Assembly: GCA_944472155.2 (NCBI GenBank)
Contig: OX235272.1
Location: 100,446,020-100,510,019, forward strand
DNA from: Trichobilharzia szidati
Taxonomy: Eukaryota > Platyhelminthes > Trematoda > Strigeidida > Schistosomatidae
DNA: 64,000 nucleotides
Direction: 5' to 3'
Shown here: in pieces, positions 22,449-33,848 of the stretch
Numbering within the stretch: position 1 is the stretch's first letter
Layout: each line of letters opens with the position of its first letter
Notes under the pieces: model-generated
What the model was told of the DNA's origin: nothing
What the model saw: the letters and a program-made list of their open reading frames with translations, nothing else
The model's database searches: none
Made by a program: the position numbers and the translations under genes

Positions 22449-25400
22449 TGCTGGCTCCCCCTTTGCATGAATGTAGGAACAGTCTAGCTCACCCGCATCC
22501 ACTAAGCACACTTGGTACATGCACAAGTTTAGGTCAAATTAAGATCCCTACCCCCGTTTCTAGCTTAACTAAAAATAAAAATGCCTTAGCCTATAGCACA
22601 TCCAGTACTCCAACGCTCAATTCTTCACCGAAAACAGCACACACCAACTCGATAGACATAGGTGAACATGATGCTGAAACTCCTCTCAACATAGGGTCGT
22701 CATGTCAAACAGTACTACTGGGTGCTGAACCACATTCGGGGCTGATTGACGAACTTAAGTACTTCAAATGCTATTTCAAATCTCATCTTTACCTAATCCT
22801 CATAAATGCTAGATCCGTTCTAAATAAACTACCGATGCTCAGAGCACTCACAGTAATATACAAACCCCCTATAATTGTCATCACTGAATCCTGGTGTAAC
22901 TCGAACATACTGGATGAAGAGATAAGCTTAGATAACTATACACACTTTCGGTGTGACAGGGAAGGTGGTAAGGGAGGGGGTTGTCTTATGTACTTTCTGA
23001 ATGCACTTACTGTATCACAGCTAGAAAGTAGTACACTTAACATGCCTGAGACTTTATGGGTTAACTTACACTTAAATAACGCAATAGTATTAATTGGATG
23101 CACCTACAGAGCACCTGGCACCTTTAGTAATTACGAGACTCAACTTATTAATACTCTAGAACAATTATCCACCCTCCACTACGATCATAAGATCCTATGT
23201 GGAGACTTTAACTTACCAGAAATCAACTGGGAAATACCCACAGGTCCAACTAAACTTGATAAGTTCTTAGGCACACTGGATATACTTGGCTGGAAGCAGA
23301 CTGTCACAACCCCTACAAGAGGTAATAACGTACTAGACTTAATCTTCTGCCACAATATAAGTCCCCTTTCTACCCTAGTAGGTTCTGAGTTTTCAGGGAG
23401 TGACCACAAAACAGTGCTGTGTGCACTGCCACTTCCGTCAAGTAGCAATGCAACCCATACCCCTACTTCACAACAAATAACTTACAGGAACTACGGTAAG
23501 GCAGACTGGACTCTAGTGAAACCAATGCTAAGATCCTCAGAATGGAGTGAGTACTTCTATACTGATAGCCTCTCGAAAGCTCTAGACATCTTTTACTATA
23601 ACTCCAACATATGCTTAGATGCTGTCATCCCATTTCAAACACTAAGGATTTCCCCACATAGAAAGACATTCATAAAGCCAAAGGATCGTAGGAAACTGAA
23701 AAGACTGTCAACAAGTTACTTCAGGCGACACGACTTTAGTACACTAGGGTCAATACTTAGTACTCTTAGCTCCATCTCGCAAGCTCATAACTTGCGTATG
23801 AGAAATGAAGAATGCACGGCACTAGCCAGCACCACCAGAGTAGGTGCTCTCACAGAAATACTAAAGAAACGAATGAATCGCCAAAGCCATAAAATTTCTC
23901 TCCTTATAAACAAGGGCAAACTATACAGCAAACATGCAGACATGTGTGAACTGTTTAATGAGACGTTTGCAGCTAACTACCTTCAGCCTACAAGTCCACT
24001 TCTCGGTTTACAATCTAAAATAGAACTCCCTTCATCTTCAACGCTGAAACAAATCACTACAGTTCATTTCACTTACTCTAATATTAACCAAGCCGTTAAT
24101 ACTCTTAAAAACTCTAGTAGTGCCGGTTTTGACGGTATACCATCGTATCTTTATAAACACGGTGGTTCTGACATTTCCGTTTTATTACTTAAGATTTTTA
24201 CAATGTCCCTAGAAAGCCAAACCTATCCAGATAAATGGAAAACCACATTTATAGTACCCAAACACAAATCCGGATCAAAAACTGAAGTCAACAACTATAG
24301 GCCAATCAATATTACACCCATAGTATCTAGAATCATTGAAAGAATAGTTAAAGATGATATCCTCAAACATATGCTCAGCTGCAATATTCTAAGTCCCAAC
24401 CAACATGGATTCCTAAAATCCAGATCATCCATGACATGTCACCTTGACTTCTTTAACTACATAGCTAGCAGCCGAGATAAACAACAACTAGTACTAGTCA
24501 TCTACTTCGACATATCCAAAGCCTTTGACCGCGTTGACCATTTGCTTCTAATAAATAAGCTAAACTCCTTAGGAATAAGTAACCCATTATTAGGATGGAT
24601 TGAATCATTCCTTAACAATAGGTCCCAAGTAGTTAGACTGGGTTCTGTAAACTCTAAACCTAGTCCAGTCACTTCTGGAGTAGTTCAAGGTAGCGTCTTA
24701 GGCCCCCTCCTATTCACTCTATATGTCAACGACATATGCAGCTGTTTCTCACTAGGCAAACCATTCATCTTTGCAGATGATCTTAAAGTAGCTTACACAT
24801 TCCACTGTGATGACTTAGGGTACTTTCAGAAAGCTGTTCAGGAAGAACTAGATCGAGTAACTGCATGGTCCTCCACATGGAACCTAAAATTCAACCTTAA
24901 AAAATGTGGTTGGATATGCTTCGGTGCACCCTCAATAAATATTAAACTGGTACTTGAATCCATCGACTTGCCTAAACTCCAAAGTGTTGTTGACCTAGGA
25001 CTCAGGTACTCTAGTGACTTGACATTTTCCGAGCAAGTGGCGACACAGACGCGTAAATCGAGGATGCTCTTAGGATGCATACTCAGGAATTTCCACAACT
25101 ACGAAGCGAAGCTATTATTATATAAAACTTGTGTCAGACCACTACTTGAATATTGTCCATTTATTCTCAGCAGCACTCGCGTAAGTGACAAACTTAAAAT
25201 AGAAAGTGTCCAACGATACTTCACGTCTAAACTACTAGGATTTGACTGCGAAAAGGACTACACATCAAGGTGTATAACTCTAGGTATCGACCCACTCTGG
25301 ATGAGACGACTGAGCATTAACCTAACATTCTTCTTTAAAATATTGCATAAAATATCATTCTCAGACAGCAAAGAGATACAGTTCTCACCGGAAGGCTCTT

Positions 25401-25645
25401 ACAACCTTCGTAACCAAACGTGCAAAGTATCTAGGAAAAACTGTAAAACAGCACTCCGTGCAAACTTCTTCATAGTCATGTACTCTAAGATCTGGAACAG
25501 TTTACCCCTAGAAATAAGGACCTGTCACTCTATTATAACCTTCAAACGCTTACTATATAAGCTGCTTCATCCAAATGACTATGCCAATCACACCGCACCA
25601 CTTATTTCTAAAACGCATGAGCTATTAGAACACTATAACGCCTAG
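22352..25645 (+). CDS. CR1-A ORF2: endonuclease-reverse transcriptase
   Basis: A 1097-residue polyprotein. An apurinic-type endonuclease occupies about residues 145-360: INARSVLNK, ITESWC, CGDFNLPEINW and GSDHKTVL are the expected catalytic blocks. After a linker, the reverse transcriptase runs from about 580 to 880: SAGFDGIPS, NYRPINITP, QHGFLKSRS, YFDISKAFDRVDH, VVQGSVLGPLLF and the active-site box FADDLK near residue 806. A C-terminal CR1 domain follows (CGWICFG, YSKIWNSLPLEI). The enzyme nicks target DNA and copies the RNA from the 3' end. The first ~140 residues are Ser/Thr/Pro-rich, and the functional start might lie further in than the ATG at 22352. All motifs are intact. Confidence 0.93.
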   Translation: MVFTRSQSFFIPCVPVSVEKTAGRDANTPKPLVLAPPLHECRNSLAHPHPLSTLGTCTSLGQIKIPTPVSSLTKNKNALAYSTSSTPTLNSSPKTAHTNSIDIGEHDAETPLNIGSSCQTVLLGAEPHSGLIDELKYFKCYFKSHLYLILINARSVLNKLPMLRALTVIYKPPIIVITESWCNSNILDEEISLDNYTHFRCDREGGKGGGCLMYFLNALTVSQLESSTLNMPETLWVNLHLNNAIVLIGCTYRAPGTFSNYETQLINTLEQLSTLHYDHKILCGDFNLPEINWEIPTGPTKLDKFLGTLDILGWKQTVTTPTRGNNVLDLIFCHNISPLSTLVGSEFSGSDHKTVLCALPLPSSSNATHTPTSQQITYRNYGKADWTLVKPMLRSSEWSEYFYTDSLSKALDIFYYNSNICLDAVIPFQTLRISPHRKTFIKPKDRRKLKRLSTSYFRRHDFSTLGSILSTLSSISQAHNLRMRNEECTALASTTRVGALTEILKKRMNRQSHKISLLINKGKLYSKHADMCELFNETFAANYLQPTSPLLGLQSKIELPSSSTLKQITTVHFTYSNINQAVNTLKNSSSAGFDGIPSYLYKHGGSDISVLLLKIFTMSLESQTYPDKWKTTFIVPKHKSGSKTEVNNYRPINITPIVSRIIERIVKDDILKHMLSCNILSPNQHGFLKSRSSMTCHLDFFNYIASSRDKQQLVLVIYFDISKAFDRVDHLLLINKLNSLGISNPLLGWIESFLNNRSQVVRLGSVNSKPSPVTSGVVQGSVLGPLLFTLYVNDICSCFSLGKPFIFADDLKVAYTFHCDDLGYFQKAVQEELDRVTAWSSTWNLKFNLKKCGWICFGAPSINIKLVLESIDLPKLQSVVDLGLRYSSDLTFSEQVATQTRKSRMLLGCILRNFHNYEAKLLLYKTCVRPLLEYCPFILSSTRVSDKLKIESVQRYFTSKLLGFDCEKDYTSRCITLGIDPLWMRRLSINLTFFFKILHKISFSDSKEIQFSPEGSYNLRNQTCKVSRKNCKTALRANFFIVMYSKIWNSLPLEIRTCHSIITFKRLLYKLLHPNDYANHTAPLISKTHELLEHYNA

Positions 25646-26510
25646 ACTCATTACTAAATATTACGACACTAAATAAACTCTAAGACTTCGCAAAATTACA
25701 TGAAAAACAACTAGATTATGGGTAGTGTTTACTATACAATTATATACATTTATAAACATTTATATGTACATAAAATAATAATGTTCTTTCCATATTTACA
25801 TACTTTATCTCCCTGCTGAGCGTAATCTTCTATATACCTCCTCGTCGAGGTCGAACAACCCAACATCTAAACTGAAATGACCATTTATGTAAATTCAAAC
25901 TCAAATTCCATGAACGATCCGATGCAACCACTTGAAAACGCTGGCTAACATTCTGTACAAGGAGTATTCTTGATCTGATATAAAGAAACAACTGGTTTTC
26001 AAGTAGTTTTCAATGTATTACTTGACTTACATGTACAGTCTTCCATGCTGACGCAAATGGCGCAAATGGATAGTTCTAGAATTGACCCCATTTGATGCAG
26101 TAAAACAATCTAACATTACCTTATCTAATTTTCGTATCAAATTTCTTTCCTATTATAAAACTACGATAAGACTGCTGACAAAAATGGAATAAATACATTA
26201 TTGGCTCAAAATAATACATCAATAAACTTTATCTCAAGGATGCTGTTCACAACAAAGTTTTATAGGAGAATTGACTTCAAGCTTTATTTTTCCCAGATAT
26301 TTGTATCACATTCATCTGAAGTCTGGGTTTTTTGTTAATGCGAAGACAATATTTCTATATCTCTTTATGTGTTACACAGACAGACTATTTTGCAGACTGT
26401 TCTGACTGACTCTAAAGTTAGATTGAACAAACAAACTGTAATTTATATAATAACTTATCCATGCCTGTACAATTGGTATGTTCCTGCATAAACAGGAATA
26501 AATATATATA
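25646..26510 (+). other. CR1-A 3' UTR
   Basis: Noncoding tail of CR1-A. A ~110-bp module at about 26240-26350 (AACAAAGTT, TTGACTTCAAGCTTTATTTT, GTTAATGCGAAGACAATA) is shared with CR1-C and with minus-strand CR1 relics. It is a candidate for the region recognised by the reverse transcriptase. The end is a short TA-rich tail rather than poly(A). Confidence 0.75.
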
Positions 26511-27872
26511 TACGTGTCTTACGTCTGACATAATCAATTTGTTCAGAGAACGCTAAATTACTAGAGTATCTGATACCGAGATCTACGACTGAGTTGAGCT
26601 TGGCTAGTTTTCGCCCATTTACTTCAAGAGTTAGGTCAGGGTTACTGTTGCCGATACAAATCCAGCCACATTTGTCAATGTTAAACTTTAGACAGGATTC
26701 AGCACACGATGTTGCGAGACCACCTAGTTCAAGATGTATTTTATTTACCATATCGTGTAATTCATGAGTATAGCAGGGGTAAATGTCTTTGAGGTCGTCA
26801 GCATATAGGAATGTGTAATGAGGTGAAGCAGTAGCAAATGCTGTTAATGTAGACTGCAAATAAAAATGGTCCTAGGACACTACCTCGCACAACCTCACTT
26901 GAGATCTGCCTAGAATGAGACAATACAGATCCAACTTTGGTTATTTGTACCCTGTTGCTTAGAAACGATTTTAACCAGTTCAGAAATGGATTGCGAATCC
27001 CACATGAATACAGCTTCTCAAAGAGAATACTGTGAGATATCATGTCAAATGCCCTAGATATATCGAAGTAGAGAACAACGACTGGCTTGATTGCTTCGCG
27101 ACTACTAGTGATGCACCTGGAAAAGTCGATAAGACGAGTAATGCAGGACCTATTCTTGAGAAATCCGTATTGAGACCTTGTAACAAGATCTTCCCTAAGT
27201 AGATAGTCTGACAATTGATCTTTGACAACTCCCTCCAAGATTCGCGAGACAACTGGGGTTATATTTATAGGTCTGTAATTGCGGACGTTTGCCTTATCAC
27301 CGGATTTATAGTGTGGGATTATGAAGCTAGTTTTCTACTCATTAGGATAAGTGCCAGTGTCCTTATATATTGAGAAGAATTTAAGAAGTAATAGGGGTAT
27401 GTCACTTCCACTGTTTCTGAAAATTATTGAAGAGAAGCCTTCCCGTCCCGTGCAAGTAGAAGGTCTAAGGCTTTTAACTGCATGTTCTACTAATTCATTG
27501 GTGAACACTATGCTAGAAGGGGGTGGTTTCACCAGGCATGCGCGTTTCTAAACCAAAGTTTGCAAACCACTCACTGAATATTTCACAGATAGTGGCAGGC
27601 ACATTGTAGATAACTTTGTCGTGAAGTAAATAGGGGATGTCCCTCGTCGACTGCATTCATTTCTTAAGAAGTGTTGTTAAGTTATAAACTTTGGAGGCGC
27701 TTTGAAGTGCCCTTAATACTTCGTCGAGGTCCTTTTGAGAGCGTTGGCGCTTGATAGATTCAAGAGACTCGTGGATTGAGTGCAGTGGTGATATATCCTT
27801 AGTGGAATAATACTGTTTCATCAACTTGATATAAGTACAAAACTTGGGCACTGTGGTAGAGTATAACCCCAT
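26511..27872 (-). pseudogene. CR1 reverse transcriptase relic, copy 2
   Basis: Exact counterpart of 18655-20016, with the same frameshifts (RT core 27238-26798, YADD segment from 26859, linker 27872-27657). The C-terminal end of the relic is missing because the duplication starts inside it, at the CR1-A tail. Confidence 0.88.
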
Positions 27873-27904
27873 TATGGATAAGATTTTTTTGATAAATTAC
27901 AGTG

Positions 27905-28506
27905 TTGTACAGTAATATTCACTGATGATGTTTTGAGCACAAACTGTTGCTCATAATCACATCAAGTTACTCACACAACTTTTTTCCTTCATTTATATAC
28001 ATGTGTGGAATCGGTTAGACATTGGAATAAAATTCAATATGAGATTATGTGCACTCAGAAATAATATTACGACTGTTATTGATCAATTTCAATTAGATGG
28101 GAAATAAGAAGCGTTTTTTACAGTCATAATAAGTCACTTGTTAGAATGTTGTGATGTGTTTGAATTGAAATAGAATATTAAGATTACTTACTATCCTCTT
28201 CTGATTTGACCTGTGGTGATAATATCTTCCATATTTGCATTGAGTCATTTCTGTTGCATGTGTTGGGTGTAAACACGATGAACAAGGACTCAGTAATCAA
28301 CCTCTATCTCCACTTATCTAGACCACTTTTTAGAAATTTAACCTTCTCCCACCCTATTGTGTGGTTGTTTGTTAATGCATGCAGTGCAATATCTAATCAA
28401 CTCCACACATGTATATAAATGAAGAATAAAATTTGTGTGAGTACCTTGATATGATTATGAGCAATAGTTTGTGCTCAAAACGTCATCAGTAAATATCACT
28501 GTACAA
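27905..28506. repeat. fold-back element, second copy
   Basis: Same element as 20049-20650, displaced by 7856 bp as part of the 2071-bp duplication. Confidence 0.75.
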
Positions 28507-28601
28507 CCGGTCAACCCCGTACGTTCGAATCAGGTGACGCTTTTGCACGTGTTTTCGTTTATATTCATTTATTCCTAACTGTTAATTGGTCTTTATTAAC
28601 G

Positions 28602-30527
28602 ATGGGCCAAAATTCTAAAAAGCGTGTTCGTGTGAACACCAGTAATTTAGAAAATAGCACCAGCTCGTCTAATAACACATTACCAACCCTTATTGTTAGT
28701 AGTTCACCCAACATGAAAGACCCGAACATAACTCTGACTCCTGTGATACAGGTGGAAGATGTTCTGTCTGAAAAGATAGAGCTCCCTTACTTAACATGCA
28801 TAATTAAAGAGATGCAGTTACAGATAGATGAATTAAAAACGAAATCAAGTCGATTAGAATGTATACCCGAAACTATCTCACATATGAAAAAGGAACTGCA
28901 GGATCCTACAATCCTAAAGCTTTTTAATATGACTTCTGGAATGACGCATACTGACCCAAAAAGTGGGAAGCAGTTAGAAAACACCATTGACTTTCTATCC
29001 AGCGAAGTTGTTAAAAAGGCTGGCTTCGAAACAAAACGCTATAGTGTGTAATGTACCAGATGGCGAGCCCATAAGGTCGGCCCAGCACTCATTGCTGAAG
29101 GCTGCAAATCTCTTGAGTGTACCTTTTCAGTGCATTCACCTAAGTAAAAAAGACCTAAAGCATCCTTGTCCTATACTCTTTACGTTCGACAGGTACATAA
29201 TAGCTGAACGGTTTAAGAAGGCCGAAGACCTTCTGGCTACTGCCACTAAATTCAAGACTATTATAGTAGTGTCGGATAAAACACTTAACCAAAGGCAAGC
29301 AACCAAGAACTCCTTCGATACAAAGTTGACCACACTGAGAAATACATCTGGTATCAGTGATAGAAAAGTCGATGGACACTGGAGCACAGCAAGTCACGTG
29401 CATAGTGTTGGGAGAAAAAAGGCAAGTAAAAGCGACCCGAAACTCAGTAAGAGCAGTGTCACTGGGTGAAATTTTAAATTACATGGGAGCACATCTGGAA
29501 AACCTGCTGACCTACATGAAGTTGACATTGACGCACAAACTATGGCTAACCAGAAACCACTGGCAGACCACACTCAATCTGAATCCAAGCCAGAGAGTCC
29601 CACAGTAGAAACTGAAAGAAAGACCACAAAACCCAGAGTCCCACTCCAGACTTCGACATACCTACCTCGTAATAAGTCTAGTAAGCAGCATGTCAGTCTA
29701 AAAAATGACAATGCATGGGTAACAAATAATAATAATTTGCTTTGTTCCAAAACAGTACTTGTGATGCAGAATGGAATTCTCAGCATTTTTACTACAGTAT
29801 TGCATCCAGTTAGTACATTATCAATAAATAGAATTCTACATAGATTAAAGAAATCCCAGTTCATTATGACAACAACATATTGGCATGTCGGTAGCAAAGC
29901 CAAAGTTGAACAGTGTTTGAAGGTGTTAGAAAAGTAGGTGCTGTCATGTTTACTGGCGTAAGCGAGCGAAAGAAGCATATTCCCAAAAACGTCATGCAGC
30001 ATGTGAGTAAGAATACCCCTTCCTGAATTAGGAGTAACATGCCTAGCAACGCACATAACTTGGGAATGCAACGTAGAATGGATCCTCAGGATATATGGAA
30101 CACTAAATGGGACTCATATAGGCACCATATTATTGAAAATTCTCGTCCAAACTCTTGCACTATCTATTTTAAACCTCATCAAAATAATGAGTATAGATCG
30201 ACACTGGATCCCCTCAATAACTTCACTCACACACGTGATGTGAGCCAATATGCATACGACTATGAAAGCCCCGGGAGGTACAACTACCAAGGTAGTCTTA
30301 ACACAGAGTACTTGGGTCCAGCAAACTACAACGCAAATTGCAAGGCAAACTATATATCACCAGTAAATGAATACAGATGCCCACCCATGGATGCTAAAAG
30401 TCAAAATATGCAACAGGATTATTTTCGGCTGCAGCGAACAATAGCCTCACTCGCTGCACAATTCATCCAGGAAATAGTACACACATTGACTCTGTCCCAC
30501 CTTAGGGCCCCTCCACACATAACGTAG
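28602..30527 (+). pseudogene. CR1-B ORF1, frameshifted
   Basis: 28602-29030 encodes the N-terminus and a coiled-coil stretch. A one-base frameshift near 29020 moves the reading into the frame of 28987-29469, where KRLASKQNAIVCNVPDGEP matches the RRM-like core of CR1-A ORF1. Further frame changes occur near 29469 and 29740. About 29730-30010 looks inserted or highly diverged. 30039-30527 is an open Asn/Tyr-rich stretch that may be the ORF1 tail. Not functional as it stands. Confidence 0.7.
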
Positions 30528-31709
30528 GGATAGTAACAAGTAACCATGTTAACCCCTCCTCCAATAACTCTGGTTTACTAACGATTATGCTCCTGAATGC
30601 TGGATCTCTCCTTAATAAAATAACATCGCTCCGCTGCCTGGCATGCATAGAACGGCCAACACTATTAATGGCGACTGAAACCTGGCTTACTACTGATATA
30701 CCTGACAAAAAGCTAGTAATAGACAACTACGAGATCTACAGGAACGATAGAGTTGACAAAAGAGGAGGCGGTTGCTTAATGTATGCTTCTAAATCCACTA
30801 ACTCCAATACTTTCAATAACCCAACTACTGACAAATCCTCAGAATCCAAGTGGATAAGCATCCACACAAACAAAAATAAAATTCTCGTGGGATGTATATA
30901 CAGACCCCCTAATAACCCCGAAATGACTGATATAACTACCGAAGAAATACTAGAGCATGTAGCTACGCTGGACTTCGACTACAAAGTAGTCTGTGGCGAT
31001 TTCAACTTACCTGGAGTAAACTGGGATGCCTGTACAGGACCTAAAATCCATGACGAGCTACTACAAGCTATAGACGTAGGCGGATGGAAGCAGTGCGTAC
31101 GCCACCCTACAAGAAACAAAAATAATCTTGACTTAATCCTCTGTCATAAAATAGAGCCCATCTCGATAGAGGTGGGAAATAAACTCGACAACAGTGATCA
31201 CAACATATTGTACTGCACGCTACCCCTCCGACTAACAACTAAACACACACCTAAAAATTCCCCGGTGCACTATCAATATAGGGACTATAAGAATGCTGAG
31301 TGGGAATTCCTGTCAGATCTGTTGAGAAGTTCTGACTGGGAAGAATACTTCATCAACAATAACTTAGAAGTATCACTTGAGATTTTCTACAAAACAATTG
31401 GCTCAGCAAGCGACACAGTCGCGCCCCTAAAATCCGCTCTAAAGACACCAACTCCATTTATAGACCGCAAAACGTGACTAAAACTAAAGAAATTGGAAAG
31501 GAAATACCACGTATTTAAGGAATTTAATGCGTTAAACCAAATACATGAAACTCTTAAACTGCTTGAAGAGAAACACAAAATGATGTCACAACTTGAAGAA
31601 AATAAAGCGCTTGTGAGTAATTCCAAAACTCAGGAACTTTGTAGGATAATGCAGAAACGTCTAAAAAGCAGTAAAGACAATAATGTCAGCATCTTGGAAC
31701 ATAGGGGCA

Positions 31710-32872
31710 TGTCAATGTCCGTGTCTAACTACCCTGGACTTAACGCTGTTCTTAGAAGACTTTCAGAAACTATTGTCAATAACCAACGCGAAAAACCAGA
31801 ACACGAATTGGTGATCCAAGAATCCTATATTCTTGCGCCGGCAAAGTTCTACAATAGAGTCCCAAGGGATGCGAACGTACGAGCGACCTTGAGCCGATCA
31901 ATCAGGAAAAATGACGATTTTCGCATACAATTTTACGTATATTTACATGAAAAAGCATAAAAAACATTAAACAGGATATTTTCCTCTAATATGAGTAAAA
32001 TATCTTCCAATTTTGTAGAGGGGTTTTTAATTTTGAAAATTGAACCAATTTCTATAGATATATTCATCTAGGTGACTGAAAACAACTTCGTTTTGAGATC
32101 CGTTGATCGCTCTGATTCTATTTTTCAGCCTTTCCCAGAAGCTTTCCGACTCCTCCTAACACCTGAGTAATACTATTTATCTTCCACGAGGTTAAATCTT
32201 GACAAAATTGAAACCACTGCACAGTAGACGTCAACGTATTGAGCCGCAGTAGATCGCACCCCGGACTTTAAAACCCAGTAATTGGACAGAAACGAGATAT
32301 TCGTCAAAGACAGTTTCGACTTTTCAAAGAAAGTTCCTAGAAGACAATTAATTCAGAGTGTCACTTACCAGTACGCACACTTATTCGCTTCCTACACTGT
32401 GTACATCTGAATACATATCCATCAGTGACCTGGGTATACGACTGAAGGTTCATGGAAGGACCACAACCGCATATCCGAGTACGTCCTATCAATCCATTAT
32501 GTAGGCAGTACTGGGAAACGTGATCTGGATGGAATTTGCATCTGAGCTGATGAACAAGGTTCCTTTCAGCGCTAGAATAATGGTGAGCTTCCTCAACCAG
32601 TGAGTAGCATGCGTTCAGGGTCATTGGATCATTCGCAAGGTCATTGGAACATTTACAATCCTAGGGTTCTATTCTTGTACTTCGCCCTTGCGCCAATACA
32701 GAACCAACCACAAGGTTATTGTACACAAAGTTTCTGATAGTTTTTCTCTATCTTCTAACAAACAGCGAACGATAGAACGATGACTGCAGTATCGATGACT
32801 CCCGCCAAAATATGGAGTTGGGTTTGAGCAAACAACCATGAATTGATCGTTCGTTCTTCAACTACTTTGACA
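31710..32872 (-). repeat. LTR, left, interrupted by a Merlin remnant
   Basis: Same sequence as the right LTR in two pieces, 31710-31838 and about 32640-32872. The break falls right after TATATTCTTGC, and Merlin sequence occupies the gap. It ends TTTGACA at 32872. Confidence 0.8.
31840..32640 (-). mobile_element. Merlin remnant with internal deletion
   Basis: Starts GGCAAAGTTC at 31840, similar to the terminus of the Merlin at 10271. The gene is on the minus strand: exon 1 is 32624-32369 (CGCGPSMNL, CTQCRKRIS). A 32-nt intron follows (32337-32368, GTAAGT to TTCTAG), then exon 2 from 32336 with LSLTNISFLSNYWVLKSG. The DDE core is missing; the reading resumes with ESFWERLKNRIRAINGSQ near 32150-32085. 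The right terminal repeat is not found. It is a different subfamily from the first Merlin but has its intron at the same position. Confidence 0.82.
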
Positions 32873-33848
32873 CTCCCCGGCAGAAAAAGGATCAATCCCT
32901 TTTTTCCATCACCATCAATACACGTTGACTTGGATGCCAGTGCCAGAACCTGGGCCACAAGGACAAAGCTGAAATGGAAAACAAACAACAAAGCCAACAC
33001 ACCACAGGCATACCCATAGCACAATCTCACTCGTCGACGACGACCTACGCCTTCAAGTTAAGGGCATCGTCTTGACATCTTGCAACACAATCGCCACTTG
33101 CTAGAATGACTCTTGCAGAAAGCAACGTGACCATAGCAGCACCTCATGATACTCTTCACATATCCTCTTATCTATTCAGTACCAATTACCACTGCTATCA
33201 CTCGTCACTCATTCTACCTCAGTCCTAGTAATGGTGACATATGCAAGCCTCAGTCGTCTACACTCTCGTTCCCCGGCGTGTGGGACCCCAGCCTGAATCG
33301 AAACATTCATTCTCAGCCATTGATTCCACAGCTAATCCTTGTCTAAATGTGCATTTCATTCTCAGCACCAGTCTCCCCGGCGTATACACCCATCTGCTGT
33401 CTTTAACATCAATCAATTCATTCACAGATGTAGAAGACTCGAAACAACTTCAGAAGTAAGCACGACGGAATTTCAACGAAATTATATAATACAACAAAGT
33501 ACGAAAACAACAAATAAACACAATGAATCCAAAAACACCAATTGATACGACAAACCATGCATATATACAAACAGTACACATGACCTCGCAGAACATGTCT
33601 TGATGTAATTCCTTTGAAGAATCGCAGTACTTACAGCAGTACGCCTGCAACCCCTCTCAGGTGGAAAATGTCCGAACACAAACAATATTAACCAAAGAAT
33701 AGATGAAAGATGACACCAAATCAATATATGCAAAATGAATATACGTACAAAACAACACCAAGTATGCTGGACTGCGCTTCGACGTACTACCCTTAAAGAA
33801 TTGTAGGACTTACAGCAGTGCACCTACAGCCCTTCTCGGGTTGACGCC
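32873..33848. other. internal noncoding part of the LTR element
   Basis: No coding domain recognised. Two diverged direct repeats of roughly 180 bp are visible: ACTTACAGCAGTACGCCTGC near 33628 and ACTTACAGCAGTGCACCTAC near 33808. CTCCCCGGCGT-type motifs recur near 32873, 33270 and 33373. Confidence 0.45.

Larger units (their letters stand above)
20726..26510 (+). mobile_element. CR1-A retrotransposon, apparently full length and intact
   Basis: A non-LTR retrotransposon with a short 5' leader (20726-20864), two long overlapping open ORFs and an ~865-bp 3' UTR. The 3' end reads CCTGCATAAACAGGAATAAA followed by a short TA repeat ending at 26510. No frameshift or stop disrupts either ORF. The 3' UTR carries the CR1 module ACAACAAAGTTTTATAGG and GACTTCAAGCTTTATTTTT (26245-26345), shared with the other CR1 copies in the window. 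The flanks are 2071-bp repeats rather than a short target duplication. Confidence 0.9.
26511..28581. repeat. 2071-bp duplication, right copy
   Basis: Partner of 18655-20725. It begins directly at the CR1-A 3' end and finishes in the leader of CR1-B. It includes a second copy of the minus-strand CR1 relic (26511-27872) and of the fold-back element (27905-28506). Confidence 0.95.

Noticed and set aside
23185..25098. Minus-strand ORFs inside CR1-A ORF2
   Set aside because: Shadows of the strongly coding plus-strand frame.
18655..28581. Plain tandem duplication of a 7856-bp unit
   Set aside because: Only 2071 bp are shared; the second copy continues with CR1-B, not CR1-A, and the junctions fall on CR1 ends. 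A CR1-mediated event explains this better.
29574..30071. 165-codon minus-strand ORF in CR1-B
   Set aside because: Opposite strand of the ORF1 remnant, no recognisable domain.
33146..33545. Three overlapping plus-strand ORFs of 66-72 codons
   Set aside because: They lie in the noncoding interior of the LTR element, without motifs or splice context.
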